Assembly: GCA_026874595.1 (NCBI GenBank)
Contig: CM049311.1
Coordinates: 32,135,176-32,199,175, forward strand
DNA length: 64,000 nt
Source of the DNA: Sipunculus nudus
Lineage: Eukaryota > Annelida > Sipuncula > Golfingiida > Sipunculidae
Direction of reading: 5' to 3'
In this document: piece after piece, positions 63,219 to 64,000 of the stretch
How positions within the stretch are numbered: the first letter of the stretch is position 1
Layout of the letters: each line of letters opens with the position of its first letter
Made by a program: the position numbers and the translations under genes
The notes under the pieces: generated by a model
Database searches by the model: none
What the model saw: the letters and a program-made list of their open reading frames with translations, nothing else
What the model was told of the DNA's origin: nothing

Positions 63219-64000
63219 GTATCAATAATATACAGGTGCAGGAGAGCAGCATCCCGGTGGAGGATGTAGATAGTCAGCTTCCTTGATATAATGTCACTCG
63301 GGGCTGTAACGATACATTATATCACAATATGATGCTGACACAATACTTTACAACATGATGCATGATAGGATACTGTTTTTAATAATAGTGCAGTATAGAT
63401 GGTCTGCCTAAGACTTGCTGGTCTGTCCTTATTTCTCGTGCTCCCACATGTAGCTTACTTAATCATTCCATCAACATGGACAAATGTTATAAGATTCACA
63501 TAGAAAAAAAAAACAACATCAAAGAGGAAAATTATTTAAGAGTAAAACTTGTTTATGAAAGGTCACATTTAGAGCCCTTTGCCTGTAAGTGGTTTTCCTT
63601 TTTCAGAGAATGATAACCAAACTTTCTGTAATAGAATTTTATTCCATACTGTAGATAAGATAATCTCCAAATAATTTTGAATTAGCCAATCAGATGCCTG
63701 TTAAACTCTTTTCTGACCAATGATGTTTCAATTTACAGGCCCTATGACACTCAGAAACTGTTGTTACATGTCTCTTGTAGCTTACAAGCAGTACCTAAAA
63801 TAAAAAATATTGACGACATATTGATATAAAGTGACATCTTACAATATCAGTATGGTATTTCACTTTGTATTGTGATGTAACAATTTGCTGTTACAGCCCT
63901 GAATGTTACAGTCACCAAGGCCAAGGAACATTATATTTACAGCAGATTGTGTACATAGGTACAGGAATGTCTTCACATATATATGGACAAAATATAATTT
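63219..64000. other. TRAPPC10 intron 8/9 region, nothing further recognised
   Basis: AT-rich sequence after the exon 9 donor. The next TRAPPC10 exon is expected beyond the window. Confidence 0.5.

Overview
This is eukaryotic, animal nuclear DNA. It has split genes with GT-AG introns, AATAAA signals, many transposons, long (TA)n runs and poly-C/poly-G tracts, and it is AT-rich outside exons. The gene set (Na+/K+-ATPase beta, TRAPPC10, a secreted expansin-like protein and a CBM2-type cellulose-binding protein) together with tRNA-derived SINEs suggests a lophotrochozoan, most likely a mollusc and perhaps a bivalve. That assignment is inference. Bacterial operon logic does not apply here.

Layout. 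At 1-1.1 kb, minus strand, are two 5' coding exons of a Na+/K+-ATPase beta subunit whose 3' part lies off the left edge. At 1.77-6.80 kb is a mobile element with inverted ends and a CATCCT target duplication; a hAT-like element (2.87-6.56 kb) is nested inside it. From 6.8 to 13.0 kb I see only repeats and unassigned sequence. At 13.06-15.43 kb is a decayed expansin copy that keeps its exon order but carries stops, frameshifts, a SINE inside exon 3 and a second insertion inside exon 6. At 16.7-18.3 kb (minus) is an intact three-exon gene for a secreted protein with two CBM2-like domains. At 19.96-21.95 kb (plus) is an intact expansin-like gene. These last two are head to head; a TATA box and initiator lie upstream of the expansin, and a likely noncoding first exon of the CBM2 gene lies near 19.1 kb, so they probably share about 0.5 kb of promoter DNA. 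Together they look like a small cluster for loosening or binding plant or algal cell walls.

From 22 to 31 kb there are several MITE-like elements and GC-rich repeats but no gene I can support. From 31.35 kb to the right edge (plus) is the 5' part of TRAPPC10, a TRAPP II subunit: nine coding exons, about 415 residues. Its seventh intron is 20.3 kb long and holds the most striking structure in the window, a satellite of about 14.4 kb. A 103-109 bp unit containing a variable (GAC/GTC)n run forms a 2.7 kb left arm and a 9 kb right arm in opposite orientation, separated by a 2.7 kb array of an unrelated 41-bp unit. Intron 6 contains a 45-bp minisatellite that appears to have expanded from within a SINE.

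Most open reading frames between 39.6-40.3 kb and 44.9-59.5 kb are products of tandem repetition and should not be annotated as genes.
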